A stretch of DNA of 64,000 nucleotides, from positions 42,854,475 through 42,918,474 of the forward strand of contig NW_026622808.1 in the NCBI RefSeq assembly GCF_023065955.2. Direction: 5' to 3'. Below are positions 31,490 to 41,944 of the stretch, one piece after another; positions within the stretch are counted from its first letter, which is position 1; each line of letters starts with the position of its first letter. Under the pieces are notes generated by a model, which worked only from the letters and a program-made list of their open reading frames with translations, was not told the DNA's origin and did no database searches. A program made the position numbers and the translations under genes. The stretch is from Ursus arctos (taxonomy: Eukaryota > Chordata > Mammalia > Carnivora > Ursidae).

Positions 31490-32586
31490 TGCATGCACAT
31501 TGGCCACTTGAAACGTGGAGGGCGCCAGCAAGTTGTTCCTCCCCTCACGCCCCTCCCCATTTCTCTGCCAGCACTGGGAATTTGGACTGAAGTGTGGGTA
31601 GTGATGAAGTGGGAGATGTGAACACAAATCCCCCTCCCCTACCTTCTGCAGGTGCAGCGCCGAACATTTCAGCGCCGTGGGTTCCGCACACTGGCCAAGG
31701 CGGGAGAGCAAATGGAGCTTCTCCTTGTGTTTCCATTCGTTTCTCCCTTCTTTGTCGCACTCAGAAGGAAATGAGTAAGGTTAGATAAAATTGCTACTTA
31801 ATAAGGGGTTACTGAGTGTGTAATTGCTCCCAGAGTGTCTTTAGAGTGATAGTCCGCTGGTAGGAGCCAAGCTTCCTTCAAAGAATATCGCTAAACTGCC
31901 CAAAGACTGCAATTCCATTCATTTGCGGTTATGTGAGTAACACGCTAAAAATTAAGGAGCATCATTTACTAAAAGCCTTTTCCTCTCACCTCATCTCAAA
32001 CAGGTCAGCAAATTCAGAAGTTCCAGGTTTAAATCCTTGAGTTGTGGCGCGAACAGGTCCTGAAGTTAGGGTAGAAGTGACTCCAGAACCTTCTTTCGTA
32101 CGTCAGAATTTCCTAGATCTTTGATAGGGTTGTAGGCAGATCACTGCACGACGTAATCTTTTGGAGCTTCTGAAACCTCAAGGATCACGATTATGTTCAC
32201 GTGCCTAGTTCACAAAGTAGGTCACCCAGCTGGGAGCGGCAGTTAGTTCCGCTGAGGGCTCAACTACCCGTATGTCTGTCTTCTCCCAGGACACAGGCAT
32301 GGCCTGACCAGAAGTAAGTGCGTGGAAGTCCAAGAGGGTTGGGCACCGTCTGACTTGGCAGGCAGGCTTCTGTGACACCATTCTCCCGTGGTATTAGCGC
32401 TTCTCTTGATGAAGACTGCGCCAGTTTTCCAATGGTCCCCCGCCCCCGCCCCACACCTTATAGTTTTCCAGGCTTTCCCCTCAAGGCTCTGGCCTGAGGG
32501 TGCCAGGCGGAGACAGTGCAGGCCTCCCCATTTTCACAAGGACGCTCAGGGAACTGATGTAGGGCCGCCATTAGAATTCCTGAGGT
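31490..32586. promoter_or_regulatory. CpG-enriched patch, candidate regulatory element
   Basis: CpG is near absent elsewhere but frequent here (by eye about 40 sites in 1.1 kb, for example the 'gcgccg' pair near 31,658-31,675, 'ggcgcgaac' at 32,046 and 'cacgacgtaa' at 32,146). The sequence is free of recognisable repeats up to the SINE at 32,587. GC is higher than in the flanks. This could be a weak CpG island, an enhancer, or old unmethylated sequence. I see no TATA box or clear first exon. Confidence 0.35.
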
Positions 32587-32801
32587 GTGGGGTGCCTGGG
32601 CGGCTCACTCGGTTGAGCCTCGGACTCCTGATTTTACCTCACGTCATGATCGCAGGCTAGTGAGATTAATCCTAGGGCCAGACCCCTGGCTCCCCCTGAT
32701 CCGGGAGCCTGCTTAAGATTCTCTCCGTCCCGCTTCTTTGGCTCCTCCCCCTCTTGCGCAGGCGCTTGGAGGCGCAGGCGCCGGCGCGTGCTCTCACTCT
32801 C

Positions 32802-32832
<31 letters not shown>
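32587..32832 (+). mobile_element. Can-SINE with GC-rich body and A30 tail
   Basis: Head 'ggtgcctgggcggctcactc' and 'tgagcctcggactcctgatt'; body 'ggctcctccccctcttgcg'. The usual CT-rich end is replaced by a GC-rich segment with GCGCAGGCGC at 32,756-32,765 and again at 32,772-32,781, then 'tgctctcactctcc' and 30 A's. The AATAAA units typical of other copies are missing. Duplications 'aattcctgag' at 32,575 and 'aattcctcag' at 32,831. Confidence 0.88.
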
Positions 32833-32834
<2 letters not shown>

Positions 32835-32840
32835 CCTCAG

Positions 32841-33535
32841 CTGCGTGCTCCTCTCTGTGGTGAAATTACCCGAACCCACTTCATCGGTTCACCGGTATCC
32901 ACAGAGGAGTTCGCCCCACCTCAGAAGTGGGTGCAGTCAGACTTCTAGTGGCTCCCGCACATCCAGTCCTGGGACTTGCACTTCTTAAAGGAGGCAACCC
33001 GGCCAGTCACATCCAATTCAGCTGTCTTCCCAGCACCGTTTCCGAAGGGCTTTAGTCAGGAGACCAACAAGGGCAAGGAGAACTTTCAGGGTGTCTGTGT
33101 CTCCAGGTTGGGGTGTCCAGGAGAAGTCTCAGATTTTGTGCACTCAATGGCTTCTGGGGACCCAGGCAGAATTAAGGGTTTAGGCACCCCCCTCACACAC
33201 TTCCATCTTCCCATTCTCTCTGGAATCTTGGAGGGTTTTTTTTTTTTCTTGTTGGATTTTTGTTTTGTTTTGTTCTTTCTTTTTCCTCTAGAGCCCCCAT
33301 TCCCGGGGTTTTGTTAGCTTTGGTTAAGCTGCTCTGTTCAGTTTTGATAGGCGAATACTTTTGTTCATTTTTTCTATAATTTATTCCTCAGGTCTTGGGA
33401 ACAGATTGGCTGTGGGTTAGCTCTCAGGAAGCCATCTTCACTGGAGCACCATTCACAAGGGAAATAATACCATCATGTCCCATCATCCCTTTTCTTATAT
33501 CTGTTCTATGAACTATCCACATACATTTTTAGTCC
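32841..33535. other. No gene recognised
   Basis: Moderately GC-rich start, then T/G-rich stretch (33,235-33,290). A 113-codon plus frame at 32,976-33,317 reads into that T-rich stretch (Phe/Leu-rich end) and is not recognisable. Regarded as chance. Confidence 0.35.
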
Positions 33536-33539
33536 TTCT

Positions 33540-33690
33540 CTGTTACTCAGTGTGACTCTAGGCTACCACCCATGGTAGAGCTCACTGAGGGCAAGGACCT
33601 CCTATTCACCTCATCTTTCCAGGATTATGGACAGTGTCTGAAATAAGCAGGCAGTCAACGAGTGTTTGTTGAATGAATAATAGTGAAATG
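33540..33690 (+). repeat. L2 LINE 3' end
   Basis: 'gtagagctcactgagggcaa', 'ggacctcctattcacctcat', 'aagcaggcagtcaacgagtg' and 'tttgttgaatgaataatag'. Confidence 0.8.
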
Positions 33691-33755
33691 TTCAGAGGAT
33701 ACAAACATTCAGAGGATTGTTTTTTAATCATTACAAAGAGAGCTATGAAATTCGA

Positions 33756-33854
33756 TGGTGTGCCTGGCTGGTTCAGTGGGTAGAGCATACAACTTGATCT
33801 CACGTTTGTGAGTTCAAGCCCCAAGATGGTTGTATAGATTACTTAAAAACAACA
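33756..33854 (+). mobile_element. Short tRNA-like SINE related to Can-SINE
   Basis: Head 'tgtgcctggctggttcagtg' and 'gtagagcatacaacttgatc', B-box-like 'gttcaagcccca', and tail 'cttaaaaacaacaacaaag'. Flanked by a 23-bp duplication with two mismatches (33,733-33,755 and 33,855-33,877; starts acaaag, ends gctatgaaattcga on the left). It lacks the pyrimidine body. Confidence 0.85.
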
Positions 33855-34001
33855 ACAAAGACAGCTATGAAATTTGAGAGGAGGAGGAGGTGATCTAGTG
33901 ATTTGGCTTACACATTTCACTATTTACCATTACTAATAAGGATAATTAAACACTATCTGTGAGTCCACAGAAAGAAAAAGTAATAAATAATGGTCAATTG
34001 G

Positions 34002-34201
34002 GGGGCGCCTGGGTGGCACAGCGGTTAAGCGTCTGCCTTCGGCTCAGCGCATGATCCCGACGTTCCGGGATCGAGCCCCACATCGGGCTCGTCTGCTATG
34101 AGCCTGCTTCTTCCTCTCCCACTCCCCCTACTTGTGTTCCCTCTCTCGCTGGCTGTCTCTATCTCTGTCAAATAAATAAATAAAATCTTTAAAAAAAAAA
34201 T
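34002..34201 (+). mobile_element. Can-SINE, young ursid-type subfamily
   Basis: Starts 'ggggcgcctgggtggcacag', typical body with the 'ctctatctctgtcaaataaa' end and A10. Perfect 16-bp duplication 'aataatggtcaattgg' at 33,986-34,001 and 34,202-34,217. Confidence 0.95.
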
Positions 34202-34324
34202 AATAATGGTCAATTGGAAAGACCTGTTTGCAAGGACTTAAAAGTGAAAATGCTTACAGAATGATATTGAGTTAGCTTTATAGCCTCTTTCCTCAAGTTC
34301 TTTTGATTATAAGCTGTAGAAACC

Positions 34325-34528
34325 TACTCAAAATGGGAAACAAACAGGGTTGGGGAGGTGAGGTTGGTGGGGGATAGGGTAACTGGGTGATGGGCATTAA
34401 GGAGGGCACGTGATGTAATGAGGGCATGTAATGTCATACACAACAGATGAATAATTGAACTCCACATTAGAAACTAATGATACACTATATGTTAACTAAC
34501 TAAATTTAAATAAAGTTAAAAAAAAAAA
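34325..34528 (+). mobile_element. 5'-truncated L1 3' UTR, sense
   Basis: G-rich tract (34,349-34,385, 'gttggtgggggataggg'), 'tgatgggcattaaggagggc', 'gaaactaatgatacactata', 'tgttaactaactaaatttaa' and A11. Only the last 200 bases of an L1. Possible duplication 'actcaaa' at 34,326 and 34,536. Confidence 0.88.
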
Positions 34529-34754
34529 GTAACTGACTCAAAGTAGCTCGAGTGAAAATGGGAGGCAGGGGTTCATTGTAATACTACAGTTATCTCACAA
34601 AATCCGAGAAGAGGAAACAAAGTTTAGCATTCTGCAAACCAGAGAATAAAGAAGAAAACAACCAAAATTTCTCTACCTGGCTTTTCTCATTTCTGCATCT
34701 CAGAATCAGCTCCTCCCTCTTGCCTGGACCTGGCTCTCTCCACCTCCTCATCTT

Positions 34755-35345
34755 AGGCACAGTCCAGCAGTGATATCTTAAAATGTTAATTATAAATTTA
34801 CTGTGCAACACAGGAAAATCATTCCTAGGTATCTAACCAGCAGAACTGAAAACATATGTCCACGTAATAGCTTGCACACAAATGTGCATAATGGCCTTAT
34901 TCATGATAGCTAAAAAGTGGAAACAACTCACGTATCTATCAACTAGTAAATGGATAAACAAAATGTGGTGTGTTGATACAATAGAATACTATAAAAATGA
35001 GTTAAGTATTAATAAACGCTACAATGTGGATGAACCCAAAAAATATTAGACTGAGTGAAAAAAGCCAAATACAAAAGGCCACGTACTGTACGATTCCATT
35101 TATGTGAAATGTTCAAAAAAGGTAAATCTGAAGAAACAGAAAGAGTAGATTAATGGTTGCCTGAGGGTAGGGTTGCAAACAAGAAGTGACTGCAAATGAG
35201 GGTTTCTTTGGGGAGTTATAAAAATGTTCAAAAATTAGATTGTTGTGATGGCCACACAACTGTAAATTGATTAAAAATCATTGGATTATACACTTTTAAT
35301 GAGTGTATTTTATGGTTAGAAAATTAGACCTCAATAACGCTGTTC
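34755..35345 (+). repeat. Old L1 3' end, sense
   Basis: 'taaaatgttaattataaatt', 'cacaaatgtgcataatggcc', 'gtggaaacaactcacgtatc', 'gatacaatagaatactataa', 'gattccatttatgtgaaatg', 'gtgatggccacacaactgta' and 'agacctcaataacgctgtt', all in L1 3' order. Confidence 0.88.
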
Positions 35346-35354
35346 TTAAAAATC

Positions 35355-35661
35355 TATGAGACCAAAAATGGTTATATAAGTATGTTAGATAATCAAAACC
35401 CTTTGGCTGGTTTTTAATTTTATCATTTTGCACCCAATCCTCTATTAGTTTCACATCCTCCTGGCAATCAAGCTTGTACAAAAATGATCTGAGCAGCATC
35501 AGAGGGGTCAACCAATTCATTGTGTGCTCTAAAGAGTAACAGAATTGTGTCCAGATAACATCACCAGCTAAAGCTAAGATGATACTGGTCGGAGTAGCCT
35601 CTTCTTCATCTTCATGGCCTGGATGACCAGTACACCATTCCCTGCAAAATAGGCAGTTCAC
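35355..35661 (-). other. Unassigned minus-strand open frame (~100 codons)
   Basis: Read on the minus strand, codons stay open from a GTG at 35,661 (directly after a TGA) down into the neighbouring L1. There is no ATG near the start. The product would include an acidic E-D-E-E-E run, then a Leu/Trp-rich stretch and E-D-V-K-L-I-E-D-W-V. Just inside the frame lies a good 3' splice-site-like sequence, 'actgcctattttgcag' followed by GG (35,642-35,657). I do not recognise the protein. It could be an exon, a remnant of an unrecognised repeat or processed gene copy, or chance. No clear donor site is visible downstream. Confidence 0.22.
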
Positions 35662-35669
35662 TCATCTGG

Positions 35670-37485
35670 GGAGGTATTATACACGGTTATTATATGGGGT
35701 GTTTGCTTGGTCCAGAAAATAGAACCAGCTGGTCATTCTAGGCACCCATAAAAACTATAATGTAATTATTTAATATAGAGTGTAACATCACTGTATGGAG
35801 AGTGATGAATGTTACATTCTTCAACAATACATATTGTGATGTTGCTTCTGTAATCTCTTGAACATAAACTTGCCATGTGGAAGAGGTTAAGGCTGGAAAT
35901 GACATAAGTATATAGAAATAGTCAAAATATTTCTCAGCCACCAGTACCCTCCTCTCTCCTAATTGATAAAGGAGGCATGATGTTGAATAAATAACAATTA
36001 TAATAATAACAGTATCATAGCTAGATGTTTGTAGATACTTTTCCAATTCAATAAAAAAAAAAAACTAATCTTATACATTTAGGTGACCTTAACTCCATCC
36101 TTGCCATTAACACAATGCTTGAGTACATGATTTGAAGTAAGGAATCACCCAACTGGTCTACCCTTTTCCAAAAAGACTTGTGCTCTGAAAAAAAAAATGT
36201 TCCAGTCTCCTGGATTGGTCATAAATAATGTGAGGTATGATTTAAAGAAAACTGACTCCTTTATTTCTTAATAAAGAAGTGGATTACCTAGACAAGCTGA
36301 TTGGTTAGTTAAAAGTTTTTAATGCATGTACAAATATGTATTAAATATGTATACATAAATGTTTGTATTTTCTTTCCACAACTTCTCCAGTTAGTTTGAT
36401 ATGGGTAACTTCTCTCTCATGATCAAATTAAGCCAATAAGTGTTAGATTAATCTCTATGGTGAACCCCTAGCACTATAAAGTGCAATCGACAGAGAGTAA
36501 AGTGATAGGAAATGTTAGTCAAGGAGATTTTTCCAAGGCAATAGAGCAGGGCCTATAGTCAGGTAGAAAAGAAAGGAATTAGCACCAAAAGAGTGAAAAC
36601 GCAAAAATACTTGCCATAGTCTCTAGAAACGCACAGGAAAAAAAAAATGGGTTAAGGATTCTTAAATGCAAAGTCAAATGATAAAATGCTTCCTAATTAA
36701 CCAGAGCACCTTCTAGGTATTGATTATAACTTAGAAAAATGATAAAATTGTGCATCATAAATCAGGCAGAACATATTCCTTAAGGCACGATGGATGGATA
36801 ACAACGGGTTGAACTTATTAAAAGTTCATTGCAAAAATAAAACATTTTCGATGGTAAGCTGTTTATACTTCCTGTTTATTATATGATCTTCCTAAATGAA
36901 ATAGATCTTGAAACACATTTTTCAGAAGCCAAGATAACTGATCTTTCTGAATTAATAGGAGAAAAAGGGGGAAAAAAATCAGTCAGTCCAAAACATTACC
37001 TGACTCAATGTCTTAGGGACATAATGGGATTATAAATAATGAGAATTTGATACCGATTTTTTTTTTTGCTATAAACAGAATAAAGTCTGGAATTGAGGTG
37101 TCTGTCTTTAAGGGTTTATATGCAAGATATTTATCTTTATCTTGGTGCATTTAAAATATACCTGAGCTTAAAATGGAAGAGCTGGAAATAATCACATTTT
37201 TGGAACTCTAAAGTAAGAAAACTATGCCTAAATAGTGTGAGAACAGAAGAATAAGTGTTCAAGAATGTGTGTACTACAAAATGGCACTAATTTGGATTAA
37301 TGAGAGTAAGGCCAGTCTAAATTAGTAAAATATAAACCGGAAAATATTTGAAAATAAAATAAATGTTGTTGTTTTTCTAGTACATGCCCCTGAAATGAAA
37401 AAAAAAAAAAAAGGCTAACAAAGTGCTGGACCTTATGTTAGGACTAGTTTTAACTGGTGAATGAGACTCATTTGTAAATGTGCTT
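35670..37485. other. Long AT-rich stretch, no feature recognised
   Basis: About 1.8 kb with no repeat family I can name and only short A-runs (36,051-36,063; 36,187; 37,398-37,412). A 102-codon minus frame at 35,738-36,046 is Ile/Tyr-rich and unrecognised. The lack of visible repeats over this length makes conserved noncoding sequence possible. Confidence 0.4.
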
Positions 37486-37489
37486 TAAT

Positions 37490-37620
37490 TGCTTCTTTTC
37501 ACCTATATTAATCAACAAGTATTTACTGAGCTCCTTATCTGTGCAAAATGCTGGGGAGGACACCAAAGGAACACAAGAGGACGAACATAAATCTGGCTGT
37601 CTTAGAGATCAATTAATTTA
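37490..37620. repeat. Ancient repeat fragment, family uncertain
   Basis: 'ttaatcaacaagtatttact', 'gagctccttatctgtgcaaa', 'atgctggggaggacaccaaa' resemble the common 'caaatatttattgagcacct ... tggggatacagc' element. Confidence 0.45.
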
Positions 37621-38184
37621 TAGACCAGCCTATCCAATTAGAAACCAAATATTTCTAAATAGTCAGGGATCCCTAACATAATAAAAGAACGTTTTTCATA
37701 AAGGATCCTTTTTGTGGGCATTAATCATTGGCCTGTGCTATCATTCAATGATACCCGGGAACTGTCAAGGAGCAAACAGTTCTGGAATATTTTCGGTCAT
37801 TTTCACTTAGCATCTTCTCCAAATGCTGCTGGTCTGCCTTCGGTAACAGCCCTCTCCCTTCTAATTCCCTGCTTATCCTCTCTATCCTCTGTTGGGAAAC
37901 CGATTGTTCCCCATTTTATTTTTGTTTTAATCATTTTCATTATTTTCATCAAATCACGATTTCGTAATTTCATTTTAGTGTATTTTCATTTTAATTATTT
38001 TCAAGGTTATCATTATAACAATAATAAAGATTTCTATGTGCCAGCCTCTATGTTCACCTGCTCAGGGGGACACCTACTTTTTGACTAGTTCTTTTGGAAA
38101 TAGCATCCAGATTTTACTTTGAAGAACTCCTTCCACTCTCCATACCTAAACACACACGCACACGCTTATAGTTCATTTGGTTTA
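37621..38184. other. No gene recognised
   Basis: Contains a 124-codon plus frame at 37,714-38,088, Phe/Ile-rich in its second half because it crosses T-rich ATTTT sequence. No similarity recognised; treated as chance. Confidence 0.35.
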
Positions 38185-38545
38185 GGTCAGTGGACATGTG
38201 ATCCAGTCTGGGCTTCTCAAAGTATTCCATCTGCCTGACTATAGTCATTGGTCAGGGTTGGCCCAGGTTGATCCAATGGGAATTGGTTGCACTTTGGCTG
38301 GAACTATTGGGAGGGAGATGGTCTTTCTTCCATAATGATTAACTGTAAGAATAATAATGTAGAACTGAAGAGGCCTCTTACGAATGAGGCCAACACAGAA
38401 GAAAGCAACACCTAGAGATGGAAAAAGAAGCTGAATCCTGATGATATGAGGTTTCCTGGTTCAGCTATTCCTGAAATCTGCTTCTAGACTTTTCTGTTAT
38501 CTGAGTCATTATAGCCTCTTATAGCCTCTTTTTTTGCCTTTTCTG
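38185..38545 (+). repeat. Old LTR/MER-like repeat
   Basis: 'ggtcagggttggcccaggtt', 'gatccaatgggaattggttg', 'tggctggaactattgggagg', 'gaggccaacacagaagaaag' and 'gcttctagacttttctgtta' share order with the repeat at 62,925-63,475. Family name not certain. Confidence 0.5.
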
Positions 38546-38574
38546 ACCCTTGCAACTAGAAATACCTGCTTTAT

Positions 38575-39010
38575 AAATAGCTGTTTCATTTGATTTCTGT
38601 AACAGTTCTCTGGGGAAGATATTGTAATTCTCTACATTTTATACATCAGAAACCTGAGACTCACTGAGATTAAGAACTTTGCCTAGTGACCCGGGGCGCC
38701 TGGGTGGCACAGCGGTTAGGCGTCTGCCTTCGGCTCAGGGCGTGATCCCGGCGTTATGGGATCGAGCCCCGCATCAGGCTCCTCCGCTGTGAGCCTGCTT
38801 CTTCCTCTCCCACTCCCCCTGCTTGTGTTCCCTCTCTCGCTGGCTGTCTCTATCTCTGTCGAATAAATGAATAAAATCTTTAAAAAAAAAAAAAAAAAAG
38901 AACTTTGCCTAGTGACCCAACCATCAAGTGACAGAGCCAGGACGCAAATCCATGTCCATCTAACACCAATGTCCATGCTTTCAACCCCTGAGGTCATTTT
39001 CCGCCATGCC
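38575..39010 (-). repeat. MIR SINE, split by a Can-SINE
   Basis: Antisense MIR: 'tctctacattttatacatca', 'gaaacctgagactcactgag', then after the insertion 'ccatcaagtgacagagccag' and 'gacgcaaatccatgtccatc'. Joining 38,575-38,692 to 38,919-39,010 restores the MIR order. Confidence 0.85.
38693..38897 (+). mobile_element. Can-SINE, young ursid-type, inside MIR
   Basis: Starts 'ggggcgcctgggtggcacag'; body and 'ctctatctctgtcgaataaa' end with A18. Perfect 21-bp duplication at 38,672-38,692 and 38,898-38,918 (contains AGAACTTTGCCTAGTGACCC). The longest perfect duplication in the window, so a recent insertion. Confidence 0.97.
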
Positions 39011-39049
39011 TCTTTTCTGTGTCGCCAGCATTTAATACAGTTCTGACAC

Positions 39050-40110
39050 ATACTCAGTATTCTGTTAATGTTTTATGATAGGCTGGCATTAGAAGACAGA
39101 GGAACAGGCTTTCCTGCCTAATGGTCAAACACATATAATAAAATAACGTGGAAGAAAATAAATTGGGAGTGGGGATGTAGGGGTAGAGGAATGAGACAAA
39201 TTTAGACTAGAAAAAGGAATTGGGGAGAATTCCCTGTAACTGGCCCAGTTAAATCCTTTAAAAACAGCTAATTCTCAAAAGTGGGTTAAACATTACCTGA
39301 ACTATCTTACTTATCTCATTCGTTTACGTTGTAATCCCATACTTCATAGATAGTACACAGGTAGACTTCAAAATGCTTAAACTTGCCCAAATTCCTACTG
39401 AGTAAAGGCAAATCACCATAGTCTTCTTCATATTCAAGACAAGCTTTTACGTTTTGCTATTATATCATGACATAGCTTTTTTTTTTTTTAACTCACACCA
39501 GTTAATGATCTCAGAAGGTCCTACTTTCTGCTCATGTTCCAAGGGCTGTGATGCTTATCTGAGGACAGACCTCTCGAGGAGTTCAAAGAGAAATCTGCCC
39601 TCAGATACGCTCTGTGGAATTGTGTAGCAAGACAAGAAACAGCCTCCTACATGGGCATGGAGACACATCTGTCCTAATTAAATAATACCCCATGTCGCCT
39701 CTGGCTTAATCACATCACAGAGCACACCCCAAATATCATTAGCCCCAATGTACACACAGTCCTATGAGGACCAGCACCGCAGTGTTAGGCAAAAATGTGC
39801 AGTATGAAAATGGTTGCTAGATTATATCCATGTCATGGATCTCTGCCAAGGATGGCTGACAAGCCTCACCTGGCTAGCTCGCTCATCCTTTGCAGGTCTG
39901 AGTCCATTAGGCAGATGACAGGGGAGTGAGGCTAAAGCAAACTGAAGATATTAAGACTCCATACGTCCATGAACATGGATGATTGCACAGAGATTCCATC
40001 CCACGTGATAGCCCGGGAGGCAAAGAACTCATTGAGAAACTCCATAAATTGTACTGATTATTTAGCATATGTAAAATATGTGAAATCACACTAAGAGCTT
40101 CAGCTCACAG
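39050..40110. other. No feature recognised
   Basis: About 1 kb without an assigned repeat. T13 at 39,478-39,490. No exon or RNA signature seen. Confidence 0.4.
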
Positions 40111-40114
40111 AAGG

Positions 40115-40355
40115 CTTGCTGTAGTCCAGACACTTTGCTAAGCTTCCTGCATTTCTCATCTCATCCTTCTTACTGCCCATGGGGATGTTACTGTTCTTCA
40201 CCACGTTGATTCCACAGCTAGGGAGAGTGAGGCACAGTGAAGTAAGTACCTGGCCCAAGGTCACACAATTCGCAAGTGATGAGGCTAAGGTTCAATCTTA
40301 TGGCTGGCTGTCTGGGTCTGGAATGAGGGTACTTAACCACTACGTTCCAGCATTG
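40115..40355 (-). repeat. MIR SINE, near full length
   Basis: 'ccagacactttgctaagctt', 'ctcatctcatccttcttact', 'agagtgaggcacagtgaagt', 'ctggcccaaggtcacacaat' and 'ctgtctgggtctggaatgag' in antisense MIR order. Confidence 0.9.
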
Positions 40356-40424
40356 CTATAAGGGACTGACCAGAACATTAAAGATGTCCACTTCAATGCA
40401 TTTTGGTTCAATTGCATCTGTTTT

Positions 40425-41530
40425 CATTTTTTTTTTTTTTTGGTGGTAAAATACACATAACATAAAATTTACCATTATAACCATTTTTAAGTGTATAATT
40501 CAGTGGCCTTAGGTATATTCACAGTGTTGTACAACGCTTACCATCCAGCTCCAGAACTTTTTCATCCTCCCAAACTGAAACTCTGTGCCTATTTAGCGAT
40601 AATTTCCCATTATTCCTCCCCCTAGGCCGTGATAACCACTATTCTACTTTCTGAAATTGATTATCCTATGTATCTCATATAAGTGGAAATAAACAATGAT
40701 TGTTCTTTTGTGTCTGGATTATTCACTTGATATAATGCCTTTAAGGCTCATTCATTTTGTACCATGTATCAGAATTTTTATACCATGTATCAGAATTTTT
40801 GTACCATGTATCAGAATTTCTTCCCTTTTTTTAAGGCTGAATAGTATCTGACGGTGTGTATATACATACCTCATTTTGTTTATCCATTCACCTGTCAGTG
40901 GACATTTAGGTTGTTCCTGCCTATTGGCTATTGTGAATAATGCTGCTATGAATATCAGTGTACAAATATTTATCCAAATCCCTGCTTTCAATTCTTTGGG
41001 GGATATGCCCAGATACGAAATCAATGGATCATATGGTAATTCTATGTTAAATTTTTGGAGGAACTATCCTTACTGTTTTCCACAGTGGCTGCAACATTTT
41101 TCATTCCCACCAGCAATGCATAAGGGTTCCAATTTCTCCACATCCTCATCAACACTTGTTATTTTCTGGGTTGTTTTTTGGTTTTTGTTTTATAATAGCC
41201 ATTCTAATGAGCACGAAGTGGTATTTCATTGTGATTTTGATTTGCATTCCTTTAATGATTAGTTATGTTGAGCATCTTTTCACGTGCTTATTCACCACTT
41301 ATATATCTTCTTTAGGGAAATGTCTATTCAAATCTTTTGTCCATTTTTTAGTTGGATTGTTTGGTTTGTTGTTGTGTTGTAGGAGCTCTTTACATATTCT
41401 GAATATTAACCCCTTATCAGATAGATGATTTGCAATTTTTCTCCATTCTGTAGGGTTGCTTTTTTACTCTGTTGTTAATGTCTTTTGATACACAAAAGGT
41501 TTTAAATTTAATTGCATTTTAATGAAAAAA
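40425..41530 (-). repeat. Antisense old L1 3' end
   Basis: T15 start, 3' UTR 'ggtaaaatacacataacata', 'aaatttaccattataaccat', 'agtgtataattcagtggcct', then 'ttttgtttatccattcacct', 'tgctatgaatatcagtgtac', 'gccattctaatgagcacgaa' and 'tctgaatattaaccccttat'. ORF2 tail remnants only. Carries a 21-bp triplication. Confidence 0.9.
40759..40821 (+). repeat. 21-bp x3 tandem repeat within L1
   Basis: Three adjacent units start at 40,759, 40,780 and 40,801, each [G/A]TACCATGTATCAGAATTT plus two or three bases. Differences are confined to first and near-last bases. In the antisense L1 only one unit is expected at this place. Confidence 0.96.
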
Positions 41531-41940
41531 ATGTTTATCTCTTAGGCACAAAGCATTGTAGTCAGAAAACGAAGGTAAGCTGGGTGACTGAAATATTCTG
41601 CATCAGGAAGTGAGGCACACAAGAGGCCTTATATGATTAAAGCCATAGGGAGACATTAAAAAATTGTGAAGGGCAAGGTACAGAGGGAGTGATGGCTCAT
41701 ATCAACAAGAGGTACCTGGAAAGCCTTGTAAGAGTCATCTCAAGTGGGAATTATTGCCCAAGAAGTGAAGCTGGAGAAGGTAGAGATGCTTGATGACCAC
41801 CTGCATATTCCCTAAGGGAGGAAGAACAGGATCCAGCCAGGGAAACTGAGAAGAAGTTAGAGGAAAAGGAAAAGATGTACTGATTGCTGCAAGAGATTGG
41901 CATGTACATTGGGCAAGAAGACTTCCTGTTAAAAGAGTAG
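41531..41940. other. No feature recognised
   Basis: No repeat or exon assigned. Confidence 0.35.
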
Positions 41941-41944
41941 CATT

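Noticed and set aside
31439..31788. Overlapping frames on both strands in the CpG-rich patch, possible first exon
   Set aside because: Three overlapping frames are equally open because the sequence is GC-rich. No start context, donor site or known N-terminus is visible.
33756..33854. tRNA-like sequence with B-box-like 'gttcaagcccca', possible tRNA gene
   Set aside because: It has a poly(A)-type tail and a 23-bp target duplication, so it is a tRNA-derived SINE. The same holds for all Can-SINE heads here; none folds into a plausible tRNA with CCA-side pairing that I can see.
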